Assembly (NCBI GenBank): GCA_964391865.1
Contig: CAYMNQ010000002.1
Location: 434,001-498,000 of the forward strand
Direction of reading: 5' to 3'
Length of the DNA: 64,000 nucleotides
From: DASZQL01 sp964391865
GTDB lineage: Bacteria; Planctomycetota; Phycisphaerae; Phycisphaerales; UBA1924
The notes under the pieces are model-generated. The model worked only from the letters and a program-made list of their open reading frames with translations. It was not told where the DNA came from and did not search any database. The position numbers were made by a program, and so were the translations under genes. Shown here in pieces: positions 24,251-32,185 of the stretch. Each line of letters opens with the position of its first letter. Position 1 is the first letter of the stretch.

Positions 24251-26070
24251 CCGCCCACCTCTTGAGGCACACGACCGGCCGCGAAGCCGCTCGGCGGCGG
24301 CTGGAGCGCCTCGCGCACGCCGCGCCAGGCGCGGGAGAACAGAGTTTCGCCCGCCGCCCGAGCGCGCACCACCGCGGTGCCTCCGGGGATCAGCGCGTCG
24401 AAGCCGGGGCCGTTCGATGGCGCCCGGATGATGACCTCGAACGCGGGTACCACACGCTCGCCCTCGAACCGAAGCCCCGCCGGTTGCACGCTGCCGATCA
24501 AGCCGATACGCGCGACGGAATCAACGCGAGCGCGGAACTCGACGGGAGTGCCCGAACGATCGAGCCAGGGTGCCGCGATCTCCGGCCTGACGAACGCCCG
24601 GAGAACTCGCTCGCTATCGGCCGGCGAAGGTACCGCTCCCGCCGCTGGCTCGGCGAGATCAATGACCGCGTCCAATCGCTCCCAGCGCGGCAGCGGGACC
24701 GCCGCCGTCAGCACCGCGAGCACGCCCGCGGCGACGAGCGTGGACAATACGGCTCGCGGGCGGTGCCGCGAAAGCTCGACCGAGCAGAACAGGTAGCGAA
24801 GGAACCGCGCGGCCGGGAAGAAGACCCACAGCACGAGCGAGACGGTCGCGAGCGCCGCGCCGAGCATCCACTCCTGCCGCGCGATGAAGAGCAAGACTCC
24901 GACGGCGATCATCACGCGGTACACCCCGGCGAGCAGCGCGTACGCCAGCAGCCACGCACGCTCGCTCGGCGAGCGCGCCGGATCAACCGCTCGCGACATC
25001 CCCCACACGCGCCGCTTCATCAGATGCTTCATCGAGTCGAACGCTCGCCCCGATAGATTCGGCAGCTCCAGCCAGTCGCTCAGGATGAAGTAGCCGTCGA
25101 ACCGCAGCAGCGGGTTGAGGTTGAACGCGAGCGTGCCGATGCTGGCGAGGAGGATCACGTTCCACGCGACCGCGGGCGCCGCCGTGCCCGGCTCGCTCCG
25201 CGCCCACACGACGGCGGCGAGGCTCGCGATCGCCAACTCCACCATCATCCCCGCCGCTCCGACGATGAGCCGGCTGCGCTTCGAGCGGAACGCCCACGCG
25301 CTCGACGCGTCGATGTACGGCGCGGGGATGAAGAGAAAGAACATCACGCCCAGCGCGTGGACCGCGCCGGGCGGGTCGTCGGGCGTCATCGCTTCGCGCC
25401 GGCCCAGCACTTTGCACGCGGCCGCGTGCCCGAACTCGTGCAGCAGCTTCACCAACGCGAACGTGACGAAGAGCGCGGGCAAGTTCCCGGGCTGCAGCGC
25501 GCTGCCCACGCCCTCGACAAACTCGCGTTCGCGCCCGATGAGATGCCCCGCGCCGATCAACAGCACTCCGAGCCACAGCGAGAACCCCAGCGGCGAGAAG
25601 ACCCACGCGACCAGCGGCGCGACACGAGAGAGCACCCGGTCCGGATCGACCAGTGGCACGCGGAAGAAGACCCACGGCTGCATCATCGCGCGAGCCTCCC
25701 GTGCCCGGCGCTTGGCGCGCTGGCGAAGAAGGATCGCCGCATCGGCGGGCGCGGGCGCGGCAAGCAACCCCGCGCCGGAGAGCTGCGCCAGAAGCGCGAT
25801 CGCTTCGCCCTGAGTGGGCGCGTCGTCGCCGATCGCGCGCTCCGCGAGATCGCGTGCCTCCGCCGCCGTGCGCCGACCGTCAAGCCGGCCGACGAAGGCC
25901 CATGCGCCCCGCGACAGCCGATAGAACTGCCCGCTCGCGGGATCCTCCGCGAGCATCCACCACTCGCCGCGGAACATCTGGCGCACGACGCGTACCCCGG
26001 AGCGCACGCGCGGGCGCAGCCCGGCGACGCGGTGCCAGGATTCGTGGAAGGTGGGTCGGTCGATGCTCAT
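24247..26070 (-). CDS. PqqD-like / site-2 protease (M50) membrane protein
   Basis: A 607-residue polytopic membrane protein. Residues about 30-105 look like a PqqD-type peptide-binding domain ('WMLAEDPASGQFYRLSRGAWAFVGRLDG'). The membrane part carries the zinc motif 'HEFGH' (211-215) and the second M50 motif 'NPLLRFDGYFILSDWLEL' (from 319), with about eight hydrophobic helices. After a helix near 'LSTLVAAGVLAVLTAAVPL' comes a periplasmic domain resembling part of a membrane-fusion adaptor. M50 proteases cut within membranes. The start at 26070 begins 'MSIDRPTFHESWHRV'; the codons before it in the longer frame are antisense-like. It lies 28 bp after the GAF/adaptor gene and overlaps the SecA-like gene by 4 bp. 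Confidence 0.85.
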   Translation of the reverse strand: MSIDRPTFHESWHRVAGLRPRVRSGVRVVRQMFRGEWWMLAEDPASGQFYRLSRGAWAFVGRLDGRRTAAEARDLAERAIGDDAPTQGEAIALLAQLSGAGLLAAPAPADAAILLRQRAKRRAREARAMMQPWVFFRVPLVDPDRVLSRVAPLVAWVFSPLGFSLWLGVLLIGAGHLIGREREFVEGVGSALQPGNLPALFVTFALVKLLHEFGHAAACKVLGRREAMTPDDPPGAVHALGVMFFLFIPAPYIDASSAWAFRSKRSRLIVGAAGMMVELAIASLAAVVWARSEPGTAAPAVAWNVILLASIGTLAFNLNPLLRFDGYFILSDWLELPNLSGRAFDSMKHLMKRRVWGMSRAVDPARSPSERAWLLAYALLAGVYRVMIAVGVLLFIARQEWMLGAALATVSLVLWVFFPAARFLRYLFCSVELSRHRPRAVLSTLVAAGVLAVLTAAVPLPRWERLDAVIDLAEPAAGAVPSPADSERVLRAFVRPEIAAPWLDRSGTPVEFRARVDSVARIGLIGSVQPAGLRFEGERVVPAFEVIIRAPSNGPGFDALIPGGTAVVRARAAGETLFSRAWRGVREALQPPPSGFAAGRVPQEVGG

Positions 26071-26098
26071 GTGTTCGGCAGCCCGTCGAGCGCGCGAT

Positions 26099-27532
26099 TC
26101 AGAGCCACAGCGCCGCCCGCACGCGGTCCACGAGCGGGCCGAACCACACAGACAGGTACCGCTCGCGACCGACGGTGACGCGAGCCTCGCCCGCGAACCC
26201 TTCGCGGAGCCACTCGGGGGGCGCGACCAGTCTCGCCCGGCAGGGCAGCACGACGCGCCCGTCGAGCCGTTCCGCCGCCGAGCCGACTTCCTGGATCTCG
26301 CACGCGAAGCGTTCGCCCGGGCGCGCGGGCGCGAGCATCGCGGCGCGCTGCCCGGCGGCGACGCGCGCGGCGTCACGCTCGGGGACGTACAGCACCGCGC
26401 GCAACCCGCCCTCCGGCGCGGACTCCAGCCGGAACGGCGCCGGCACGCGGCGCTCGCCCGTTGCCAGTGCGCCAAAGAACAGCAGCGCGACGATGCCAAT
26501 CGCGAGCAGCTTTTTCCCGGTGTGGCGCGGGCCGACGATCGCCGCCGCCGCGCGCCGCAGCTCGATCAGCAGCATCGCGCCGAGCGAGCGACCGCGCCGG
26601 TCGAGCAGCGCGATCGGACCCGCGACGAGGTCGGCGAGCAGGCGCGCGTCCTCGACATCTTCTTGATTAAACGGGCTCGCGCGTTCGAGCGTGAGCACGC
26701 CGAAGGGCACGCCGCCGGAGCGGAGCGGGACGCTCATCGCCGACCCGCTCGACCGAGCGGCGAGTTCGCGCACCGCGCGGCAGATCGCGCCCGACCCGGG
26801 CGGCTCGGGGTGGATGATCTCTTCATCCTGGTCCAGACATTCTTCCATCGCGGCTTCAAGCCGTCGGGCGGCGTCGGTGGCGCGGACGATCTTCTCCGCG
26901 TGGCTCATTGCTTCGAGCCGGATCACCCCGCCGCACGCGAGCCCGAGTGCCGCGCGCTCGCACGCGAACACCGATGCCGCGTGATTCACCAGCGCGAAGA
27001 CGGCGGGCGCGAGCGCATCGTGCTCCCCCACCGCCGCCACGCATTCGAGCAAACGCCGACGCCGAGCGAGTTCCCCCGCTTGGCTCGCGGCCCGATGGCG
27101 CAAGCCGAAGAGCTCAACAAGCGAACCGGAGATGCCAAGCCGTTCGAGCGCGAGAGCCGCTTCGGAATCGTCTGCGCCGCTCGGCAGCAGGTACGCGCCG
27201 TAGCCGAGTTCGCCGCCTTGCTTCGGATCGCCCGCGAGTCGCAGCAGCGCGACCGCGCGATCACCGATCGCGGTGGGCACGCTGATGATGCTCGCGGGCT
27301 GATCGCCCGCCGAGCGGAGCGCCGCCGACAGCCAGTCCGGCGGGCGCCCGTTCAACCGCGGGTGCGCCGCGACGACCTGCGCCGCGGACCCGCCCGACAG
27401 GCGCACCATCGCCCCCGCCTCCGCCGGCGCGATGCGGCACTGCACGCGCACGAGGTCGGCAAGAAAATCACCGCCCGCGGCTTCATCGATGGGCGGGCTG
27501 TCGGGCGCGGCTTCGGGCATAGCGCGGCTCAT
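26099..27532 (-). CDS. GAF-domain protein with membrane anchor and adaptor-like C-terminus
   Basis: A 477-residue protein heading the SecA-like operon. The cytoplasmic part holds a GAF-type sensor domain, about residues 150-300 ('LECVAAVGEHDALAPAVFALVNHAA', 'SGSAMSVPLRSGGVPFGVLTLE'), preceded by another GAF-like stretch. One transmembrane helix follows ('KLLAIGIVALLFFGALATG'). The last 110 residues look like the beta-barrel part of an HlyD-type adaptor ('LRAVLYVPERDAARVAAGQRAAM', 'EARVTVGRERYLSVWFG') but without the lipoyl domain or coiled-coil hairpin. The start at 27532 is favoured; 27520 is possible. Function is unknown; it may sense a cytoplasmic ligand and control export. Confidence 0.78.
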   Translation of the reverse strand: MSRAMPEAAPDSPPIDEAAGGDFLADLVRVQCRIAPAEAGAMVRLSGGSAAQVVAAHPRLNGRPPDWLSAALRSAGDQPASIISVPTAIGDRAVALLRLAGDPKQGGELGYGAYLLPSGADDSEAALALERLGISGSLVELFGLRHRAASQAGELARRRRLLECVAAVGEHDALAPAVFALVNHAASVFACERAALGLACGGVIRLEAMSHAEKIVRATDAARRLEAAMEECLDQDEEIIHPEPPGSGAICRAVRELAARSSGSAMSVPLRSGGVPFGVLTLERASPFNQEDVEDARLLADLVAGPIALLDRRGRSLGAMLLIELRRAAAAIVGPRHTGKKLLAIGIVALLFFGALATGERRVPAPFRLESAPEGGLRAVLYVPERDAARVAAGQRAAMLAPARPGERFACEIQEVGSAAERLDGRVVLPCRARLVAPPEWLREGFAGEARVTVGRERYLSVWFGPLVDRVRAALWL

Positions 27533-27731
27533 CACACGATAGACATCGGACCAATCCGGACATCGCTCGGAACGTTCGTCGCCCGGGACGCTCCTAGTAT
27601 GCTTCGGCGGCACTCGGGACGCGCGGGGATTCCCAGTCGAAACCCGCACATCCGCGCTCTTTCTGCAACCGGCATCCTATGTCGTGCGCACAGAGACGGT
27701 TCCGCAGCCGAGGATTCAAGGAAGTCATCGC
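27533..27731. promoter_or_regulatory. Divergent promoter region of the SecA-like cluster
   Basis: These 199 bp separate the minus-strand GAF/M50/SecA-like operon from the plus-strand secreted-protein gene, so both promoters should lie here. A TAGTAT stretch at 27595-27600 could be a -10 element for the plus-strand gene, but no matching -35 was found. Shared control of the two sides is plausible but unproven. Confidence 0.4.
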
Positions 27732-29525
27732 ATGCTTACATGGCACGCCCGCCTCGCTCCCATCGTCCCGGTGATCGCCCTGCTCGTTGGTCCATCCGCC
27801 GGGTTCGGCGCGTACGGCGCAGAGCCGGTTGCCGGCGCGGGAGTCAGTGACGATCAGCTCGCCCAAGCCCGCGCAGCATTTATTGCGGCGTATGAAAGTC
27901 ACGGACGGCCACGACTCTCCGTCGTCGTCAACGAGCGCGTCGGCGTCGAGCCCATCAAGCTGCGCGACCCATTGCGGACCATCCTGTCGTGCAACGGCGC
28001 GGTGATCTTCGCCGACCGCAAGGCCGTCTCGGACGAGTCACGCCTCATCTTGACGCGGCTGAACCGGCTGCACCCGAGCGTGCGCCACCGCGCCGACATG
28101 CCGACACTATCAAAGGACATCGGGCTGATGATCGTCATCGATGCCGAGCCGTCGCGCGCCGGGCTGGCGGCGGTGGCCCGCGCCTTCGATACGCGCTCGG
28201 GCGTCATGCTGGGCGAATCCGCGTCGCCCGTCCCGCCCGTGTGGACGAGCGAGATCGGAGAGCGCGCCGCGCGGCGGATGGCGCTCGATCTGTTCCGCGC
28301 CGTCGCGGCGCGGTGGACCGAGCTGGGGCCGGGGCGCGAGATCCGCGTTCGGATCGACGGCATCACCAGCGCCGAGCGGCTGGCTCGGGCGTCCGAGGCG
28401 CTCGCCCGCCTGCCAGGGCTCCGCCGCCTGGGCGAGCCGACCCGCAGCGCATCGCTGCGCGAAGCGGTCTGGACCATGACTGTGACCGGGCCCATGCCGC
28501 GCATCGCGGCCGAGCTGCGCACCATTCTTTCGTGCAACCTCGACCTGACCAGCGAACTCCGCTCCTTCGGCGAGGATTCGATCGAGCTGCGAGTGCTCCG
28601 GCGCGGCGAGGCGCACGCCTCCGGCTTCGCGATCGGGTACGAGCGCGCCAAGCGCCCGCGTATCGCTACGATTTTCAGCGTGTTCGAAGAAGTCGGCCCG
28701 CCGGGACGGGCCGAGCCGCCGCTGATAATCGGCGGTGGGGCCAATGCCGCCGTGAAGGTGGAAGCGGATGTGCGCCAACTTGAGACGGCGCAAAATGAGT
28801 CGGAACTGCGCAAGCTCCTGCGCCTATCGAACCGCCCGATCGAAGCGATGATGTCGCGAGCCCTCGCCGACGGGCCGGTCGAGTTCGTCGAAGGCGAATC
28901 GGTCTGCCAACTGCCGTGGAAGAGCGGGCGACGGGCGGCGGCGCTGCCCGACGGCGGTGTGATGCTGCCGCTGGCGCTCGCGGGCACGATCGCGGATGTG
29001 CTCATCCTCGGCGAGACGATCATCGAACGCGGGGCGGGAGATACGGAATTCACCGGCACGGCTCATGTGCTCGCGCGCGCGGTCGATGTGCGGACCGGCG
29101 AATTGCTCGCGCGGACGGAAGAGCGCTGGCCCTACAACCCGCAATTCACCGCCGACTTCGGACCGAACCAGGGGCCCTACACGGCGCTCGAGGGTGCCGC
29201 CATGCGCCTCGCCGATGCGGTCATGCTCCAGCTCGCGAGGCACTGGCTGGGCGGCGAAGGGATCGCGCTCGAGTTCGATCCGTCAATCAACCCTGAGCAG
29301 CAACCCGCGCTGGCGGCATGCCTCTTCGATCGCGCTCGCCCCGGCATGGTCTCGCGCCCCGAGCGCGACAAACTCGGCGAGCCCGCGGGGTACCGCGTGT
29401 GGTTCGAGGGTGATACGCCGCAGGCCGCCGCCGCGATGCGGTCGGCGGTCGAGGGCGTGCCCGCTTGGTCGGGGTTGCGGTTTGATGTCATCGATGGGCG
29501 GATCGCGGTGCACGCGAAACCGTAG
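27732..29525 (+). CDS. Large secreted hypothetical protein, divergent from the SecA-like operon
   Basis: A 597-residue exported protein with no recognised family. The start at 27732 opens a signal peptide ('MLTWHARLAPIVPVIALLVG', cleavage near 'GAYGAEP'). Mature-chain features include two copies of 'LRTILSCN' (near residues 80 and 263), each in a similar setting and probably marking an internal duplication. Other segments are 'IGLMIVIDAEPSR', 'VMLPLALAGTIADVLILGETII' and 'GEGIALEFDPSINPEQQP'. The region about 410-470 reads like a lipoprotein-type beta domain seen in assembly proteins. Its divergent position suggests it works with, or is exported by, the SecA-like cluster; that link is inference. 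Confidence 0.75.
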   Translation: MLTWHARLAPIVPVIALLVGPSAGFGAYGAEPVAGAGVSDDQLAQARAAFIAAYESHGRPRLSVVVNERVGVEPIKLRDPLRTILSCNGAVIFADRKAVSDESRLILTRLNRLHPSVRHRADMPTLSKDIGLMIVIDAEPSRAGLAAVARAFDTRSGVMLGESASPVPPVWTSEIGERAARRMALDLFRAVAARWTELGPGREIRVRIDGITSAERLARASEALARLPGLRRLGEPTRSASLREAVWTMTVTGPMPRIAAELRTILSCNLDLTSELRSFGEDSIELRVLRRGEAHASGFAIGYERAKRPRIATIFSVFEEVGPPGRAEPPLIIGGGANAAVKVEADVRQLETAQNESELRKLLRLSNRPIEAMMSRALADGPVEFVEGESVCQLPWKSGRRAAALPDGGVMLPLALAGTIADVLILGETIIERGAGDTEFTGTAHVLARAVDVRTGELLARTEERWPYNPQFTADFGPNQGPYTALEGAAMRLADAVMLQLARHWLGGEGIALEFDPSINPEQQPALAACLFDRARPGMVSRPERDKLGEPAGYRVWFEGDTPQAAAAMRSAVEGVPAWSGLRFDVIDGRIAVHAKP

Positions 29526-29537
29526 CGCGTCGTGACA

Positions 29538-30098
29538 TCACGCCGCCGCGCGCTGCGCCCCGGGCACCGGCACGCGCCGCGACCACAGCGCCACCACCAG
29601 CGCGTACGAGCCGAAGAACGCGGCGTTCCACGCCAGGTCGCCCGCGATGGTGTTCTTGAAGAACGGCACCGCCGCCAAGAAGCACGCCGCGAGTCCTTCG
29701 AGCGTGCGCGGGTAGTGCCCCATCATCGCCCACTCGGCGAGGTTCGTGATCAGGAAGAACGCGCACGAGCCGATCAGCGACGCCCCGCCGACGCGCCACG
29801 CGCTCAGCTTCTCACCCACCACCCGTCGCAGCAGCACCGGGAACGCGAGAGCCGCGTAGACCACGAGCATCAGTGCCCACTGATACAGCCCCTCGCTGAA
29901 GACGTCAGAGATCAGCATCGCGCTCAGCGGCACGAGGGCGGCGACGAACCGATGCCGGAACAGGAACCCAGCGAAGAGCGCCGCCGCCGCCACCGGCGCG
30001 ACGTTGGGCGTCTCGGACATCACCCGCCCGGCGGCGGTCAACGCCACCAGCCCGACAAACGCCGCGCCAAGCCAAAGGGTCCGCTTCGAATTCGTCAT
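29538..30098 (-). CDS. DUF6580-like integral membrane protein (ECF S-component-like)
   Basis: A 186-residue membrane protein with about five helices. The pattern 'SETPNVAPVAAAALFAGFLFRHRFVAALVPLSAMLISDVF' resembles the DUF6580 family, whose layout is like ECF transporter substrate-binding components. The start at 30098 ('MTNSKRTLWLGAAFVG') fits a first helix better than the upstream in-frame ATG at 30131. The neighbour upstream encodes a DUF4430 protein; pairing of DUF4430 with ECF-type S components is often linked to cobalamin-like ligands, but no B12 gene or riboswitch is seen here. The substrate is therefore unknown. Confidence 0.72.
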   Translation of the reverse strand: MTNSKRTLWLGAAFVGLVALTAAGRVMSETPNVAPVAAAALFAGFLFRHRFVAALVPLSAMLISDVFSEGLYQWALMLVVYAALAFPVLLRRVVGEKLSAWRVGGASLIGSCAFFLITNLAEWAMMGHYPRTLEGLAACFLAAVPFFKNTIAGDLAWNAAFFGSYALVVALWSRRVPVPGAQRAAA

Positions 30099-30189
30099 CG
30101 CCGCACGCTCCGGGAAGCCCGAGGAATCCATCGCCGGGCCGAGTTACTCACACACATCTATCGGCCGGGAGGGAGAGGGTAGCGGAAGA

Positions 30190-30403
30190 GTGGGCTTGGG
30201 GGGTGGGGCTTGGGGCTTGAGGCTTGGGGCTTGAGGCTTGGGGCTTGGGGTCGGCGCAAGCTGGCGAGCTTCGGCGGGGGTTTCGGGGTCCGGGGTCCGG
30301 AATTCGGGTTTCGGGTATCGGGTATCGGGTTTGCGAATCGGCGCGATGACCCGATTGGCCGTGCGCCTCTTCCTCAAGCCTCAAGCCCCACCCCCCAAGC
30401 CTC
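30190..30403. repeat. Inverted pair of heptad (GGCTTGG/GGCTTGA) repeats
   Basis: From 30190 to 30257 the plus strand is a run of GGCTTGGGG and GGCTTGAGG units. An inverted copy (CCTCAAGCC...CCCCAAGCC) lies at 30372-30403. Between them are short tandem steps (GGGGTCC twice, GGGTATC twice). The 30-nt block 30193-30222 recurs at 12890-12919. The arms could fold into one long hairpin between the two minus-strand genes. Confidence 0.7.
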
Positions 30404-30902
30404 ATTCCTCCCGCCACTCATACGGCCCGAAGTGCCAGAAGACCGCGTCGCCCGCGTTCAGGATGTACGCGCCGGCGGATTTGTCCGCGAACTTCGTGTT
30501 GACCGAGAAGAGCCAGTTCTTCTGCTCGCCCTGCGCGCCCTGGTTCGCCACGCCGTCGATGGACTTGATGAACGCCATCGCGCCCTCGCCGTTGGACTCG
30601 AAGGGGAGCGAGCGCGGGTGCACCTTCGCCGCCGACAGGGCGTCGAGCACCGTCATGCCGGATTTCCACGCGAGCGCGGTGTAGTGCTTCTGGAACCCGT
30701 CGCCGAAATCGATGACGAGGGTGACGGTCTTCGCCGCCGGCTCGGCGGCCTTGGGCGGCGAGCCACCGGAACCACCACCGCCGCCGGCACCCGGCTGCGC
30801 CACGGCGCTCCAGCGCCCGCCCAGCGCGAGCACGCCGAGCATCAACGCGAACACCACCACCCACCGACGGCCGCAACGCCCCAAGACATTCCAAGATTTC
30901 AT
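30402..30902 (-). CDS. DUF4430-domain secreted protein
   Basis: A 166-residue exported protein. Residues 1-36 form a signal peptide with a twin-Arg-like start and strong hydrophobic core ('WVVVFALMLGVLALGG'). A Gly-rich linker with a run of Gly and Ser leads to a DUF4430 domain of about 110 residues: 'VTLVIDFGDGFQKHYTALAW', 'GMTVLDALSAAKVHP', 'NWLFSVNTKFADKSAGAYIL' and the closing 'GDAVFWHFGPYEW'. DUF4430 is related to the C-terminal domain of eukaryotic cobalamin-binding intrinsic factor. It may bind a small ligand for the membrane protein encoded downstream. Confident on the domain, not on the ligand. Confidence 0.85.
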   Translation of the reverse strand: MKSWNVLGRCGRRWVVVFALMLGVLALGGRWSAVAQPGAGGGGGSGGSPPKAAEPAAKTVTLVIDFGDGFQKHYTALAWKSGMTVLDALSAAKVHPRSLPFESNGEGAMAFIKSIDGVANQGAQGEQKNWLFSVNTKFADKSAGAYILNAGDAVFWHFGPYEWREE

Positions 30903-30949
30903 CTGTGATCTCCCGAAAGAGCCGGTTCATATGGACTCACAAAACTGTA

Positions 30950-31426
30950 TCACGCTGGCGCGCCCTCGGGGGCGGCGGCGGCGGCAGCGACGGGCGCTTC
31001 CTTGCCGCACTCGGGGCAGGCGCAGAAGGACTTCTTCGTGGGCAACCCGCGCAGACAATAGCCGCAGTAGAGGCACAGCCCCTGAGCGAGATGCCGACGC
31101 ACGACCCGGCGGCGGAGGAAGCGCTCGCTGTAGTGGGGAAGAATCCCGCCGAGAGCAATGCCGAAGCCCGGGCCCAGAACCAAGAACGCCAAGAAACTGA
31201 ATGCGCCAAGCAAGCCGCCCGATCGCCGCGCTTCACCCAGCGCGGTGCCTTCGGTGAGGTCGATGAACCAACTGAACACGTACATCCAGCCCCAAAACGC
31301 AACGAACGACGCGATCCACGACAGCCAGATGCAATGCGAAAACCGCTTGCGCAGCACGCTGGTGATCTCCCGGCGCTCCGCGTCCGTCACCCGGCGATCG
31401 AGCGATTCGGGCAGCATCGTCGTCAC
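30950..31426 (-). CDS. Membrane protein with C-terminal zinc ribbon (second of a pair)
   Basis: A 158-residue protein. It starts with GTG at 31426 inside the stop of the upstream gene (GTGA overlap), giving 'VTTMLPESLDRR'; ATG at 31417 is the alternative. Two transmembrane helices ('SWIASFVAFWGWMYVFSWFI' and 'LGAFSFLAFLVLGPGFGIALG') precede a zinc ribbon 'CLYCGYCLRGLPTKKSFCACPECG' and an Ala-rich tail. The ribbon and layout match the neighbouring gene, so the two arose by duplication. Function is unknown; ribbons of this kind often mediate protein or nucleic-acid contacts on the cytoplasmic side. Confidence 0.75.
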   Translation of the reverse strand: MTTMLPESLDRRVTDAERREITSVLRKRFSHCIWLSWIASFVAFWGWMYVFSWFIDLTEGTALGEARRSGGLLGAFSFLAFLVLGPGFGIALGGILPHYSERFLRRRVVRRHLAQGLCLYCGYCLRGLPTKKSFCACPECGKEAPVAAAAAAPEGAPA

Positions 31427-31869
31427 GCGACAATCGTAGATCGCGCCCCCGCCTCGCGTCCGCACTCGGGGCAGGTCACGCGCCCATTGGTCGCCGCCGT
31501 GCCGCGTACGTCGTAGCCGCAACACAGGCACAGCGTCCCCGCGAGTTCGCGCTCGACCGCTCGGCGGATCAGCCGCGCGCGAATGCCCCGAGCCACGACA
31601 CTCCCCAGCACGATGGGCAAGATGACGAACACGCTCCCCGCGAGCACCGTCAGGCGCATCCACCGCGCCGGCCACGTCTGTTTCATCCACAGAACGAACT
31701 CGGGCGTCATGCACTGCACCCACGCGCACCACGAGAGCGCGCCGAAGAGCGCGTACGCCGCGATGACCGCGGCAACGGACCACACAAGGATCGTCCAATT
31801 GCGCCGCTCGACGGCGCGCACCAGCCGCCGACGCTCCGCCCGGGGCATGTTCTGCAACGCGGGGATCAT
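31423..31869 (-). CDS. Membrane protein with C-terminal zinc ribbon (first of a pair)
   Basis: A 148-residue protein with a basic N-terminus, two transmembrane helices ('ILVWSVAAVIAAYALFGAL' and 'LTVLAGSVFVILPIVLGSV') and a C-terminal zinc ribbon 'CLCCGYDVRGTAATNGRVTCPECG'. The CxxCGYDLRG-like motif is common in short planctomycete membrane proteins, from family knowledge. It is followed directly by its paralogue with a 4-bp overlap, so the pair is probably made together. The function is unknown. Confidence 0.75.
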   Translation of the reverse strand: MIPALQNMPRAERRRLVRAVERRNWTILVWSVAAVIAAYALFGALSWCAWVQCMTPEFVLWMKQTWPARWMRLTVLAGSVFVILPIVLGSVVARGIRARLIRRAVERELAGTLCLCCGYDVRGTAATNGRVTCPECGREAGARSTIVA

Positions 31870-32185
31870 GACGGGCAGCCACTGTACCGACCGACCGACG
31901 AAAAGGGAACAAGTTCTTTGCTGGTAGGGAGTTAGGGATGGGCTTGGGGCTTAGGGCGACGGGCTTGAGGCTTCGTGTCTGGGGTCTGGGGTTGGAATGA
32001 ATGGTGCGGTATCGAGTTGAGAGCTTTGAGTTTGGAGCCAAGCCAAGTGTGGTGCGGTCTTTGACCCGCTCGTCAAACCTGCGACCCAGACCCCAACCCC
32101 CAGCCCCCAGCCCCCAGCCCCCTCCTCTTCCCTTCTTGCGCCTTCCGCCCTTCCGACCTCCCGCCTTTCCTACACTCCCCCTCCC
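31870..32185. repeat. 316-bp gap of G-rich then C-rich repeats before ribBA
   Basis: From about 31927 to 31998 the plus strand is a degenerate series of GGGCTTGGG, GGTCTGGGG units; from 32086 to 32185 it is the opposite, C-rich type (CCCAACCCCC, CAGCCCCCAGCCCCC). The exact 17-mer CCTTCCGCCCTTCCGAC at 32141-32157 recurs before the E1 beta gene at 55335-55351. No Shine-Dalgarno site precedes ribBA; a TACACT box (32169-32174) could be its -10 element. No gene is seen. Confidence 0.6.

Noticed and set aside
30190..30403. Tandem repeats as a CRISPR array
   Set aside because: Units are 7-9 bp and contiguous, with no spacers of constant length.
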